Positions 1 to 7,839 of a DNA stretch of 42,101 nt are shown here, in pieces. Below the pieces are notes generated by a model that did no database searches, was not told the origin of the DNA, and worked only from the letters and a program-made list of their open reading frames with translations. The DNA comes from Snodgrassella sp945267035. Lineage in GTDB: Bacteria; Pseudomonadota; Gammaproteobacteria; Burkholderiales; Neisseriaceae. A program made the translations under genes and the position numbers. The DNA is taken from the NCBI RefSeq assembly GCF_026535915.1, contig NZ_JAFNPF010000006.1, forward strand, positions 1 through 42,101, written 5' to 3'. Within the stretch, counting starts at the first letter, position 1; every line of letters starts with the position of its first letter.

Positions 1-142
1 GGTTTTTTTCGGACCGTCTTCAGCGAAGAAGGCGAACTATACGCCCCATCATTTTCTATGTCAACTCTTTCTCCGCTTTATTTTTAGTTTTCTCCAAATT
101 TCATTGTTTCTATTTGGTTTTTATTTTGATCTCTTTTGCCAT
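1..142. other. Intergenic left edge, no feature identified
   Basis: This stretch lies downstream of the minus-strand DUF2520 gene and runs to the window edge. It has a short GC-richer patch at 10-48 followed by T-rich sequence. No open frame or clear hairpin terminator is visible, and any gene to the left is cut off by the window. Confidence 0.4.
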
Positions 143-1057
143 TTATTCATTTGCAATTTCATCCTGACTGTAATTGATGATTTTTTTTATCTGGGTCTGT
201 TCTGCTTGACTTAGGGTAGTCAGTTTTAAGGTTTGAATGGCTAAGGCCTGGTACAGGTTTTGCTCTTGTGTAGTTAAAGAATGCCAATGCTTGGAGATGG
301 TATGCATGTCTCCGCGACTGATCGGCCCGGTCAATGCTTCAGCCGGTGAGAATTGTTGCAATTGGTTGAGGTTTTGCAGCATTAATTGATTAACGAGTCG
401 ATCTGCCAGATTGTCGGGAATGGAAATGGATTCCAGCATATTGCGCGCATAGTGGTTTAATGCCACTAAAAAATTAGCACTGGCAGAAAGTGCCGCATGG
501 TAACGTGCTTTTTGCTCGCTGCTGACAATAAAGGTTTCTAATCCTGCGCTTTGAGCCAGTATTTGTAATACAGGTTGTACCGCTTCGGCTGCTTCAATGG
601 CACACAAATGTCCCGGAAGTGTAGATATGGCTGTATCAATATCGGAAAAGGCAAAGACAGGGTGCATAGAACCAGTTAATGCCTTTTTTTTATCGGGCAT
701 AAGTACGCTGCTTGCCAATGCTCCACTAAAATGTATAAGTATTGTATCGGGCGTCATCCACTGCATACGACTGACTTTTTCAGCCATGATTGGGAGAATT
801 TGATCACGCAGTCCAAAAACAATTATCTCTGCCGGCGGCATGTCGTTTAGGTCTGAGATTATTTCTATATGGGGTAATAGATGTTGTAATTGTCTACTGG
901 CAGAAATGCTACGATTCCAAACTGATTGGATATGAACTTGGTTACTTCGATGCCACAATACTGCCATTGTCGTCGCAACTTTTCCTACCCCAATGATATT
1001 TATACGTAATTTTTTAGGTTTTGAAGCTAATATTTGTTTGGTCTGTACTGTGTTCAT
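143..1057 (-). CDS. Rossmann-like / DUF2520 domain protein
   Basis: The protein has an N-terminal dinucleotide-binding fold, with the glycine-rich stretch INIIGVGKVATTMA starting about 20 residues in. A helical DUF2520 domain follows, which includes HPVFAF and a stretch resembling the dimerising domain of ketopantoate and pyrroline-5-carboxylate reductases. Proteins of this architecture are predicted NADP-dependent oxidoreductases of unknown substrate. The open frame reaches back to a TTG at 1084. I prefer the ATG at 1057 because a GCGGA purine stretch sits just upstream of it and the extra nine residues are polar and not family-like. The gene is divergent from minC, with about 140 bp between them. 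The family assignment is by recognised sequence pattern; the substrate is unknown. Confidence 0.8.
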   Translation of the reverse strand: MNTVQTKQILASKPKKLRINIIGVGKVATTMAVLWHRSNQVHIQSVWNRSISASRQLQHLLPHIEIISDLNDMPPAEIIVFGLRDQILPIMAEKVSRMQWMTPDTILIHFSGALASSVLMPDKKKALTGSMHPVFAFSDIDTAISTLPGHLCAIEAAEAVQPVLQILAQSAGLETFIVSSEQKARYHAALSASANFLVALNHYARNMLESISIPDNLADRLVNQLMLQNLNQLQQFSPAEALTGPISRGDMHTISKHWHSLTTQEQNLYQALAIQTLKLTTLSQAEQTQIKKIINYSQDEIANE

Positions 1058-1193
1058 CTTTTCCGCTTTAGTCTGAGTATGCAAATTATTGGTTTATTCC
1101 TTATATGGTAATTGAAGCCAGATGATCAACACGGTACACTTGGGCTCTTAGGTTTATTTTTTATATTTTTAGTCAAAATTTTTTTAGGCAATT

Positions 1194-1943
1194 ATGCTAA
1201 TGAAAGCTGCTTTTAATGTTAAATCCGGACGTTTGGATGTTCTGTCGCTACAGCTTCTAACAGATAATTTAACTCTTATTAACAAAGAGTTACAACAAAG
1301 AACGGAACGTTTTGGTAATTTGCGTAATATGCCTTTTACACTGGACATGCATCGTTTCAACAATCCGGACATGGTGGATCTAGGCAAGCTGATTGCTCTA
1401 TTTGCTCGTTATAATCTGCGGATTGTCGCTATTCGTCATGCTGATGAAGCTTGGGCTCATTTGGCCAGTGAATTTGGCATTGGCTTTGGAGTTTTACCCG
1501 AAGAACAGGCACATTCCTGGGTGAAAGCAGCAGGAAAAGCGATAACTGAGCAAAATGAAGAGCCTGTTCCTAATCCAGCCAAGCCGCAAGAAGTGAATTC
1601 TGTATCGCCTACCCTGATCATTAATCGGACGGTACGAACGGGACAGCAGATCTATGCAGAAAAAGGTGACTTGATTGTTATGGGGCTGGTTAGTGAAGGT
1701 GCAGAAATCATTGCTGACGGCAATATCCATGTTTATGGTCCGTTACGTGGTCGGGCACTTGCCGGAGCTGCGGGCAATAAGGAATCGCGTATTTTTGCAC
1801 AGTCCATGCAAGCTGAGTTGGTTTCGGTTGCTGGGATTTACCGTATTTTTGATCAGCAACTACCTGCACATTTAGATAGCCAGCCTGTTCAAACTTATTT
1901 ACAGGATGATCGTTTGATATTAAGTGCTATTCATGGGCATTAA
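1194..1943 (+). CDS. minC: Septum site-determining protein MinC
   Basis: MinC blocks FtsZ polymerisation away from midcell and works with MinD at the membrane. The N-terminal FtsZ-inhibiting domain covers roughly residues 1-105. A Pro/Glu/Asn-rich linker spans about 115-140. The C-terminal beta-helix domain has the characteristic GDLIVMGLVSEGAEI, HVYGPLRGRALAGA and AELVSVAGIYR motifs that bind MinD and form copolymers. The length of 249 residues is normal for Neisseriaceae. The start at 1194 has an AGG seven bases upstream; an in-frame ATG two codons later is an alternative. It is the first gene of the min cluster, 69 bp before minD. Confidence 0.96.
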   Translation: MLMKAAFNVKSGRLDVLSLQLLTDNLTLINKELQQRTERFGNLRNMPFTLDMHRFNNPDMVDLGKLIALFARYNLRIVAIRHADEAWAHLASEFGIGFGVLPEEQAHSWVKAAGKAITEQNEEPVPNPAKPQEVNSVSPTLIINRTVRTGQQIYAEKGDLIVMGLVSEGAEIIADGNIHVYGPLRGRALAGAAGNKESRIFAQSMQAELVSVAGIYRIFDQQLPAHLDSQPVQTYLQDDRLILSAIHGH

Positions 1944-2012
1944 ATGTGTCGAAATTGGATTAGGGTTTTAGTTAGTAACAAATTTGATTAATTTCACAAA
2001 AGGAATTGAATT

Positions 2013-2828
2013 GTGGCAAAGATTATTGTGGTGACCTCAGGTAAGGGTGGTGTGGGTAAAACCACAACCAGTGCCAGTATTTCAACTGGACTGGCATTGG
2101 CAGGTCACAAAACTGCGGTAATTGATTTTGATGTTGGATTACGCAATCTGGATTTGATTATGGGTTGTGAACGTCGGGTGGTATATGACCTGATCAATGT
2201 TATTCAGGACGAAGCAACACTTAATCAGGCATTAATTAAAGATAAGCATTGTGACAATCTTTTTGTTTTACCCGCTTCGCAAACACGCGATAAAGATGCC
2301 TTGACACGTGAAGGCGTTGAAAAGGTTTTGAATACGCTAGCCAATGAAATGGGTTTTGAGTTTATTGTGTGCGATTCACCAGCTGGTATTGAACAAGGCG
2401 CATTGATGGCTTTGTATTATGCCGATGAAGCAATTGTTACCACTAACCCTGAAATTTCTAGTGTACGTGACTCTGATCGAATTTTAGGGATTTTATCCAG
2501 TAAGTCACGCCGTGCCGAAACCAACGACACGCCGGTAAAAGAACATTTGCTGATCACTCGCTATTCCGCGGAACGAGTAGAAAAAGGTGAAATGTTGTCC
2601 GTTCAAGATATTCAGGATATTTTACGGATTCCTTTAATTGGGGTTATTCCTGAATCGCAAAATGTCCTGCAGGCTTCTAATGCCGGTACGCCAGTAATTT
2701 TGCAGGAAAATTCTGTAGCGGCTGAAGCGTATAAAGATGTAGTGGCTCGTCTTTTGGGTGAAGATCGACCTATCCGCTTTGTGGATACGGAGAAAAAAGG
2801 CTTTCTCAAACGTTTGTTTGGAGGTTAA
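2013..2828 (+). CDS. minD: Septum site-determining ATPase MinD
   Basis: MinD is the membrane-associated ATPase that recruits MinC and is displaced by MinE. The deviant Walker A motif GKGGVGKTT is at residues 10-18, the switch I-type motif DFDVGLRNLDL follows at about 38-48, and the Walker B-like region is FIVCDSPAGIE. The C-terminus KGFLKRLFGG is the amphipathic membrane-targeting helix. The length of 271 residues is typical. The start codon is GTG, chosen because it is followed directly by the conserved AKIIVVTSGKGG and preceded by an AAAGGAAT ribosome-binding site. minE begins only three bases after its stop, so the two are co-transcribed. Confidence 0.97.
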   Translation: MAKIIVVTSGKGGVGKTTTSASISTGLALAGHKTAVIDFDVGLRNLDLIMGCERRVVYDLINVIQDEATLNQALIKDKHCDNLFVLPASQTRDKDALTREGVEKVLNTLANEMGFEFIVCDSPAGIEQGALMALYYADEAIVTTNPEISSVRDSDRILGILSSKSRRAETNDTPVKEHLLITRYSAERVEKGEMLSVQDIQDILRIPLIGVIPESQNVLQASNAGTPVILQENSVAAEAYKDVVARLLGEDRPIRFVDTEKKGFLKRLFGG

Positions 2829-2831
2829 GCC

Positions 2832-3101
2832 ATGTCTTTAATGGATTTTCTTTTTGGGAAAAAACAGCAATCGGCTCAGGTAGCGCGTGACCGTTTGCAA
2901 ATTGTCATTGCTCAGGAACGCGCAACGCAAACGCCAGACTATTTGCCGACCTTGCAAAAAGAATTGTTACAAGTGCTGTCAAAATATGTTCATGTTTCTT
3001 TGAAAGATATCCAAATTTCTCAAGAAAAGAAAGATGGGATGGATGTGCTGGCGCTAAACATTACTTTACCAGAATCTGGAATAAAAAAGGTCAGTGAATG
3101 A
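2832..3101 (+). CDS. minE: Cell division topological specificity factor MinE
   Basis: MinE stimulates MinD ATPase and drives the pole-to-pole oscillation that confines MinCD to the poles. The N-terminal segment MSLMDFLFGKKQ is the membrane-binding and MinD-contact helix. The region RDRLQIVIAQER (about residues 20-31) is the conserved anti-MinCD strand/helix. The C-terminal topological-specificity domain follows to residue 89, the usual length. The stop codon overlaps the oxyR start codon (ATGA), which suggests translational coupling. Confidence 0.96.
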   Translation: MSLMDFLFGKKQQSAQVARDRLQIVIAQERATQTPDYLPTLQKELLQVLSKYVHVSLKDIQISQEKKDGMDVLALNITLPESGIKKVSE

Positions 3102-4024
3102 CATTGACGGAATTACGTTATATTGTAGCGGTGGCGCAGGAAAAGCATTTCGGGCGCGCCGCTCAACGCTGTTATGTTAGCCAACCAACGTTATCCATAG
3201 CGATCCGCAAATTGGAAGAGGAATTAGGTCTAACCTTATTTGATCGCAGTAGTAATGAAATTATTACGACAGAATCGGGGCAACGGATCGTGGATCAGGC
3301 TCAACGAGTGTTGGAAGAAGCCGATCGAATTAAGCTAATGGCTAATAAGGAGAAAAATGAATTAGAAGGTATTTTCAAACTGGGACTGATATTTACGATT
3401 GCGCCGTATTTATTGCCCAAGCTCATTTTGTCATTACGTCATCAAGCTCCAGGAATGTGCCTGCAACTGGATGAAAATTACACTTCTGTGCTCACGGATT
3501 CGTTGAAGCGCGGCGATCTGGATGCAATAGTGGTTGCAGAACCCTATCATGAAGCTGGACTAGAAACGATACCTTTGTATGATGAACCCTTTTTTGTCAT
3601 TGTGCCTAAAGGACATAAATTTGAACATTATAATGAGGTGACAACGAAGCAATTAAGTGATGAACGAGTTTTGTTACTCACTGAAGGTAATTGCATGCGC
3701 GATAATGTATTAGATAGCTGTCAGGATTTGGCTTCTCGACAAAAGATCTTGGGTTTATCAAACACTATTCAAGGTAGTTCAATCACCACAATACGCCATA
3801 TGGTAGCCAGCGGATTGGGTATTAGTGTAATGCCGGCTACGGCATTAACTGAAAATGATCATTTACTCTTTAGTATTGTTCCATTTGCACAACCCACTCC
3901 AACTAGGCGCATCGTTTTGGCATCAAGACGAAATTTTGCCCGTCCTAAAGCTTTGCAGATGATAAAGGATGCTATTTTAGCTTCTCATCTGTCTGGAGTT
4001 CGGTTTATAAGCGATAATAATTAG
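3098..4024 (+). CDS. oxyR: Hydrogen peroxide-sensing LysR regulator OxyR
   Basis: This is a LysR-type regulator with an N-terminal winged helix-turn-helix (LRYIVAVAQEKHFGRAAQRC, about residues 6-25) and a C-terminal sensing domain. The redox pair is clear: Cys199 and Cys208 in the stretch EGNCMRDNVLDSC, at the same numbers and spacing as in E. coli OxyR. Oxidation to a disulfide switches the protein between its regulatory forms. It shares four bases with the end of minE, the placement known from Neisseria, so it is likely expressed partly with the min genes. The length of 308 residues is typical. No katA or other target lies nearby. Confidence 0.94.
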   Translation: MTLTELRYIVAVAQEKHFGRAAQRCYVSQPTLSIAIRKLEEELGLTLFDRSSNEIITTESGQRIVDQAQRVLEEADRIKLMANKEKNELEGIFKLGLIFTIAPYLLPKLILSLRHQAPGMCLQLDENYTSVLTDSLKRGDLDAIVVAEPYHEAGLETIPLYDEPFFVIVPKGHKFEHYNEVTTKQLSDERVLLLTEGNCMRDNVLDSCQDLASRQKILGLSNTIQGSSITTIRHMVASGLGISVMPATALTENDHLLFSIVPFAQPTPTRRIVLASRRNFARPKALQMIKDAILASHLSGVRFISDNN

Positions 4025-5067
4025 TCATCGTTCAACTACCATGTAGCAGCTGATGTTACCCATGTTCATCCGTGAGAAAAAAGTGTTAAATTAATCAACA
4101 GTGAATGCTGATTATTTGGCACTTCTAAATTCCTCATCGAAGAAGCCATGTAATGCATACAGAATGAATAATTAAATGAACTATTTATATCAAATATTGC
4201 TGTTTGAGATTGTTAAAAGACTGGCATATTGCCATTTTTTTCAAATTTTGCTTTATCAAAAAAAATAAACTCATCCATATGGTCGTCATTCAATGAAAAA
4301 TGAGGAAGGATTAGATTTACCTCATTTCCCATTAAGAACAGCTGATTTAGCTAGTGTAAAAGGGACATCTTCTGCAAAAACAATAAATAAGGGTCATTAA
4401 AAGTTAAACTATCTTATTCAGTTTATCGTTCAATATAGGACCATAAGCGATACTTTTTTTTCGTAAAATACCACGAATGGATAAATATTTTAGCAATACA
4501 ATGTCTTGCTAAAATATGAATTTGATGAATACATGTCAATCTCGCCTGGCAAGGTTGCGATAAAACTTTTGAAGATTCGACATATGGCTATCGCCCGATA
4601 TGATTTGATCTTATTGATAAAATATTAAATTGGCATTTATTTTATGGATGAATGATTTTGCAAAAAAACGCTAGCAAATTATTTTAAAAAATGTGCCCAT
4701 ACAAAAACAATGACACAGATGATACAAGGATTTATGTCAGGCAAAATGGGGATGAAGATTGGAGAAAATTTTTCTCTCTTCTGGCAATAAACATCATAAC
4801 TAAATCATTTACGCTATATTTTATGAAAGGCTTATATCCAAATAAACGATGTTTGGATTTGTTATGAATATTCTGAGATATTGAGTTTTTAAAACGCTTA
4901 TTTTATTCAATATTAAATACTCCTACTTCCAGATTTTTTTGTTTTGATGCTGATAGATAGATACTGTTATAAAAATAATGAGTAGCTTGCTACGCTACTG
5001 CTTGACGAAGGCCTGTTCTGAAGACAAAACATTGTCTTGTTTTATTATTGGAATAAAAGCTGAGTTA
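4025..5067. other. AT-rich gene-less stretch of about 1 kb
   Basis: No convincing gene is visible. Short frames exist at 4293-4400 (35 codons) and 4691-4867 (58 codons, plus strand), but neither has a good ribosome-binding site or a recognisable product. A perfect 12-bp inverted repeat lies at 4485-4517. A weak hairpin at 4981-4999 (AGTAGC/GCTACT) and another around 5021-5040 precede the 3' end of the minus-strand gene at 5068. The stretch may hold eroded coding sequence, but I cannot name a source. Confidence 0.4.
4485..4517. repeat. Perfect 12-bp inverted repeat
   Basis: The arms ATATTTTAGCAA (4485-4496) and TTGCTAAAATAT (4506-4517) are exact reverse complements around a 9-base spacer. There is no following U-run that would make it a standard terminator on either strand. 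It could be a regulator site, an RNA hairpin or the scar of a lost element. Confidence 0.6.
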
Positions 5068-5712
5068 TTAGTAACGACTTAACTCTTGTTTTAATACCCG
5101 AATGTTTGTGAGACGATCACTAACATTTTGTTGCCATTTCTGGATTTGGACAGCTACTCCACGTTTTTTGGCTAAATCCAATTGTTTTTGCGCTAAGGCT
5201 AAGGCACGTTGCTCGCTATTGATATCCCGTTGTACTAATTGCTTTGGCGTCAATTTAGGTGGCACAATGATCTTTGCCGGAATAACGACATTTTTGTTTG
5301 GATATTTGCCAAAATTTTTATTAGTTTCTTGTTGCCGCAAATGAACCCCAAGCTTAGGTGTCGGCGGAACTTTCATCAGATCGCCATCTCGACCAAACTC
5401 TGCGCTGTACCATAGGCGTTGTAGTTCCTCGAGCCGCGGTATGTTTACCCTATCCAGAGACCTTGCCTTTATATCGCTAGCATCTGTAGGAGGATGTTTG
5501 GCCACCTGACAGTTAACATCTAATGGTGAGGTAGTATAGCTAACATGGTTATTTTGCAGTGGGCAGGCATACCAGATGAGTTGTTCTGGCTCGCTGGCAC
5601 CTTCACTTTTAACTTGTTCTTCTGGTTTTTCCTCTGCCCATGCAAAATTGCTGAGGCCAATAAGCAGCGAAAAAAAAACTATTTTGCAGGTGTCGAACAG
5701 TTGTCTTCTCAT
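5068..5712 (-). CDS. Exported protein of unknown function
   Basis: I do not recognise the family. The first 26 residues form a Sec signal peptide: a charged start, the hydrophobic run IVFFSLLIGLSNFAWA and an AWA|EE cleavage site. The mature part has an acidic Pro/Glu-rich segment, then a small segment with two cysteines (YACPLQNNHVSY and VNCQ) that could form a disulfide. A proline-rich middle and a C-terminal helical, Gln/Lys-rich stretch (about residues 160-210) that may be a coiled coil follow. It resembles the loose group of beta-proteobacterial periplasmic proteins with a short DUF4124-like N-terminal region, but that is a weak impression. It stands alone, with gene-less sequence on both sides. 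Confidence 0.7.
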   Translation of the reverse strand: MRRQLFDTCKIVFFSLLIGLSNFAWAEEKPEEQVKSEGASEPEQLIWYACPLQNNHVSYTTSPLDVNCQVAKHPPTDASDIKARSLDRVNIPRLEELQRLWYSAEFGRDGDLMKVPPTPKLGVHLRQQETNKNFGKYPNKNVVIPAKIIVPPKLTPKQLVQRDINSEQRALALAQKQLDLAKKRGVAVQIQKWQQNVSDRLTNIRVLKQELSRY

Positions 5713-6315
5713 GATTGTACTAACGTGGGTTATTGTTCCTAGTTTGGAAAAATTTTGATTGTGATGCTAATAATCTAAAACAATTCTGCCTTGCATGAAC
5801 TCATAATTTGGTTATACCTGTCTGTTAGCTTTGATTTTTTTATTATATTATTCTAATCATTATAATTTCAATAATAACAATTTAGCCCTTGCTATGCATT
5901 TATCATGCTGGTCACTATGGTAGAGAATGATAAATTAGGAATGGTTATTTTCTACTATTTTTTAGCCCAAGATCAAATCTTTCAAATTCTTATTTTGAGC
6001 AACTACATGATCTTTCAGCTGTGGGATTTATTCAGAATATAAGTTTTGCTGCGCTTAAGGCAAAGATACGTTGGGGGCAATGGATAAAGATAAGACCAAC
6101 TTTTTATTTTTAAAATGATCCAATCAGTTCTATCTTATCTATCAGTTAAATTTCAAAAACTGTCGTTAAGTTTAAATTTGCTCTACTTTTAGGCGAAACA
6201 TTATTCTTGTAGAGATTAATTATGCGCCGGATTAATGAAATCAAACTTTTCACTTAGCACTAATTTAAAAAAAACAGTCTGATGCTTGTGATGAGACCAG
6301 CTTGCGGATGATCAT
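5713..6315. other. AT-rich intergenic stretch of about 600 bp
   Basis: The region separates the 5' end of the exported-protein gene from the 3' end of tag, so it should carry the promoter of the former. Short open stretches occur around 5915-6115 on the plus strand but lack start signals and any recognised product. I see no RNA gene or repeat. Confidence 0.4.
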
Positions 6316-6876
6316 TTAGGAATGACAAAAGCAGCTAATGATATGATCGTTGACTAATCCCATGGATTGCATGAATGCATAGCAGGTAACCGGACCTACG
6401 AAGACAAATCCGCGTTTTTTTAATTCGCGCGATAGGCTTTGGCTAATGACTGTTTGAGCGGGAATACTTTTGAAGCTGGGGTAGTGATTTATAATGGGTT
6501 GGTTATCCACAAATGACCAGATAAATTGAGAAAAATTTTCTCCGTTTTCTTCCATTTTCAGGTAAGCACGCGCATTGGTGATGATGGCAGAAAGCTTACC
6601 AGGATGGCGTATTAGCCCAGAATTCTGTAATAAGGGCTCGATGGAAGTCATGGCCGCTATTTTTTCAGGATTAAAATGAAAGAAGCAGCGACGATACTCT
6701 TCACGTTTTTGCAATATAGTCAGCCACGATAAGCCGGCTTGCTGCCCTTCCAGGCATATCTTTTCAAATAATTTATGCCCGTTTTTCTGAACTTTTCCCC
6801 ATTCATGGTCATGATAATGCTGTTCAAGCTCGGTATTGCCCACCCAGTCACAACGGTTAATCGTTTTTTGTCTCAT
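6316..6876 (-). CDS. tag: DNA-3-methyladenine glycosylase I
   Basis: Tag removes 3-methyladenine from alkylated DNA and starts base excision repair. The sequence is very close in pattern to E. coli TAG. The zinc ligands are visible as Cys9, His22 (in YHDHEW), His178 and Cys182 (in NDHIISCFC). The catalytic glutamate is Glu43 in the signature CLEGQQAGLSW. The conserved LKKRGFVFVGP is present. The length of 186 residues is typical. The gene follows the cation exporter gene by 70 bp on the same strand, so it may be read through from the riboswitch-controlled transcript. Confidence 0.95.
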   Translation of the reverse strand: MRQKTINRCDWVGNTELEQHYHDHEWGKVQKNGHKLFEKICLEGQQAGLSWLTILQKREEYRRCFFHFNPEKIAAMTSIEPLLQNSGLIRHPGKLSAIITNARAYLKMEENGENFSQFIWSFVDNQPIINHYPSFKSIPAQTVISQSLSRELKKRGFVFVGPVTCYAFMQSMGLVNDHIISCFCHS

Positions 6877-6946
6877 GATTTTACCAACCTATTCAGCTAA
6901 GAATTAATTCTTTAAGGATATACGGAAAGCATGGCTGCGAAAATGT

Positions 6947-7513
6947 TTAATGCATCCACGTTTGAAATAAGGTAAATAATCCTAGTAGACAAAAGAGGAT
7001 ACAGGCACCAAGGCGAATGCCTTTGAATGGCAGACGTGCCATCAGCCAGTTACCTAAGAATATTACTGGTACATTGGCGAGCAATAAGCCTACTGTACTA
7101 CCTAAAACAATGGCAGTTAGATTTTGGTATTGAGCAGCCAATAAGATGGTAGCAATTTGGGTTTTGTCTCCGACTTCTGCCAGAAAAAATAATATTAAGG
7201 TGGCCATAAAGGGACCGTAACGCATAAACCGTGTATCCAGACCGTCTTGTTTATCAGGTTTAAGTAACCATAGTCCAACAATGAGGAAACTACAACCCAC
7301 TATCCAGCCCATCAATTGTGGCGTAAAAAAACGTGCTACTTCGATGCCAAACCAAGCGGAGACGAGATGATTCAATAAAGTAGCACATAACATCCCGCCA
7401 ATGATGGCATATTTTCTGGCAAAGCGCGTCGCCAGAAACAAGGTAAGTAATTGGGTTTTATCACCGATTTCGGCAAGTGCGATGGGAAGAACGGAAGAGA
7501 AAAACGCATTCAT
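6947..7513 (-). CDS. GDT1/TMEM165 family (UPF0016) cation exporter, probable Mn2+ efflux
   Basis: This is an integral membrane protein with two repeated halves. Each carries the family signature E-x-G-D-K-T in a transmembrane helix: ALAEIGDKTQLLTL near the N-terminus and FLAEVGDKTQIAT in the middle. Family members move Mn2+ or Ca2+ out of the cytoplasm. The open frame extends to an ATG at 7573, but that ATG lies next to the riboswitch and has no ribosome-binding site. I take the ATG at 7513 (MNAFFSSVLP), where family similarity begins, giving 189 residues. A yybP-ykoY riboswitch precedes the gene, which supports manganese as the relevant ion. Confidence 0.88.
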   Translation of the reverse strand: MNAFFSSVLPIALAEIGDKTQLLTLFLATRFARKYAIIGGMLCATLLNHLVSAWFGIEVARFFTPQLMGWIVGCSFLIVGLWLLKPDKQDGLDTRFMRYGPFMATLILFFLAEVGDKTQIATILLAAQYQNLTAIVLGSTVGLLLANVPVIFLGNWLMARLPFKGIRLGACILFCLLGLFTLFQTWMH

Positions 7514-7526
7514 AATTATTATGTCA

Positions 7527-7556
7527 TTACCAATGGCGGGTGATAGACGAAGACAT
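7527..7556 (-). CDS. Possible 9-codon leader ORF between riboswitch and exporter gene
   Basis: The frame ATG...TAA encodes MSSSITRHW. It begins 10 bases after a strong GGAGG sequence (7567-7571) located directly after the riboswitch 3' end. Its stop is 13 bases before the exporter ATG at 7513, which itself has only a weak ribosome-binding site. This could be a leader peptide allowing translational coupling. It is too short to judge by coding statistics. Confidence 0.35.
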   Translation of the reverse strand: MSSSITRHW

Positions 7557-7572
7557 GATAAAGCGCCCTCCA

Positions 7573-7703
7573 TAGTAGCTTTAACTTGTCTTAAGTCTCG
7601 TTAATCCACCACTTGGTTAGACGTTACGACCATACAGTGAACACTGTAAATATGTTGATCGCAACCATAGATTTTCAGATAAATCTATGTAACTACTCCC
7701 TTA
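7573..7703 (-). promoter_or_regulatory. yybP-ykoY manganese riboswitch
   Basis: Read on the minus strand, the 5' end has AAGGGAGTAG and the 3' end has TTAACGAGAC followed by GCTACT. These give the pairing AGTAG/CTACT expected for stem P1. In between are a hairpin (CATAGATTT/AAATCTATG) and the motif ATCAACATATTTACAG, which resemble the conserved core of the yybP-ykoY family. These RNAs bind Mn2+ and turn on manganese exporters. A TATAAT box on the minus strand at 7716-7721 lies just upstream. The call is by motif recognition and gene context. Confidence 0.82.
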
Positions 7704-7787
7704 ATTAAGGCGATAATTATAACTGTTTTTCGGAAATAAAAAAGCGTTTTTTTTGAATATTGGTTATGGTTAGCAATCAATATAAAT

Positions 7788-7819
7788 AAAACAGGCTGCC
7801 TGTTAAGACAGCCTGTTTT
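7788..7819 (-). terminator. Rho-independent terminator of the DASS transporter gene
   Basis: The arms AAAACAGGCTG and CAGCCTGTTTT are perfectly complementary around a 10-base loop. The hairpin lies 20 bp after the stop of the minus-strand transporter gene and is followed on that strand by TTTATTTA. Confidence 0.85.
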
Positions 7820-7839
7820 AGGTTGAAATTATTAATGGT

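Noticed and set aside
4540..4610. Short stretch reading FEDSTYGYRP, reminiscent of group II intron reverse transcriptases
   Set aside because: Only about ten residues match loosely, with no neighbouring RT motifs or intron structure.
7513..7573. Longer start for the GDT1-family exporter at 7573
   Set aside because: That ATG overlaps the riboswitch/ribosome-binding-site region, has no upstream site of its own, and the extra residues are not family-like.
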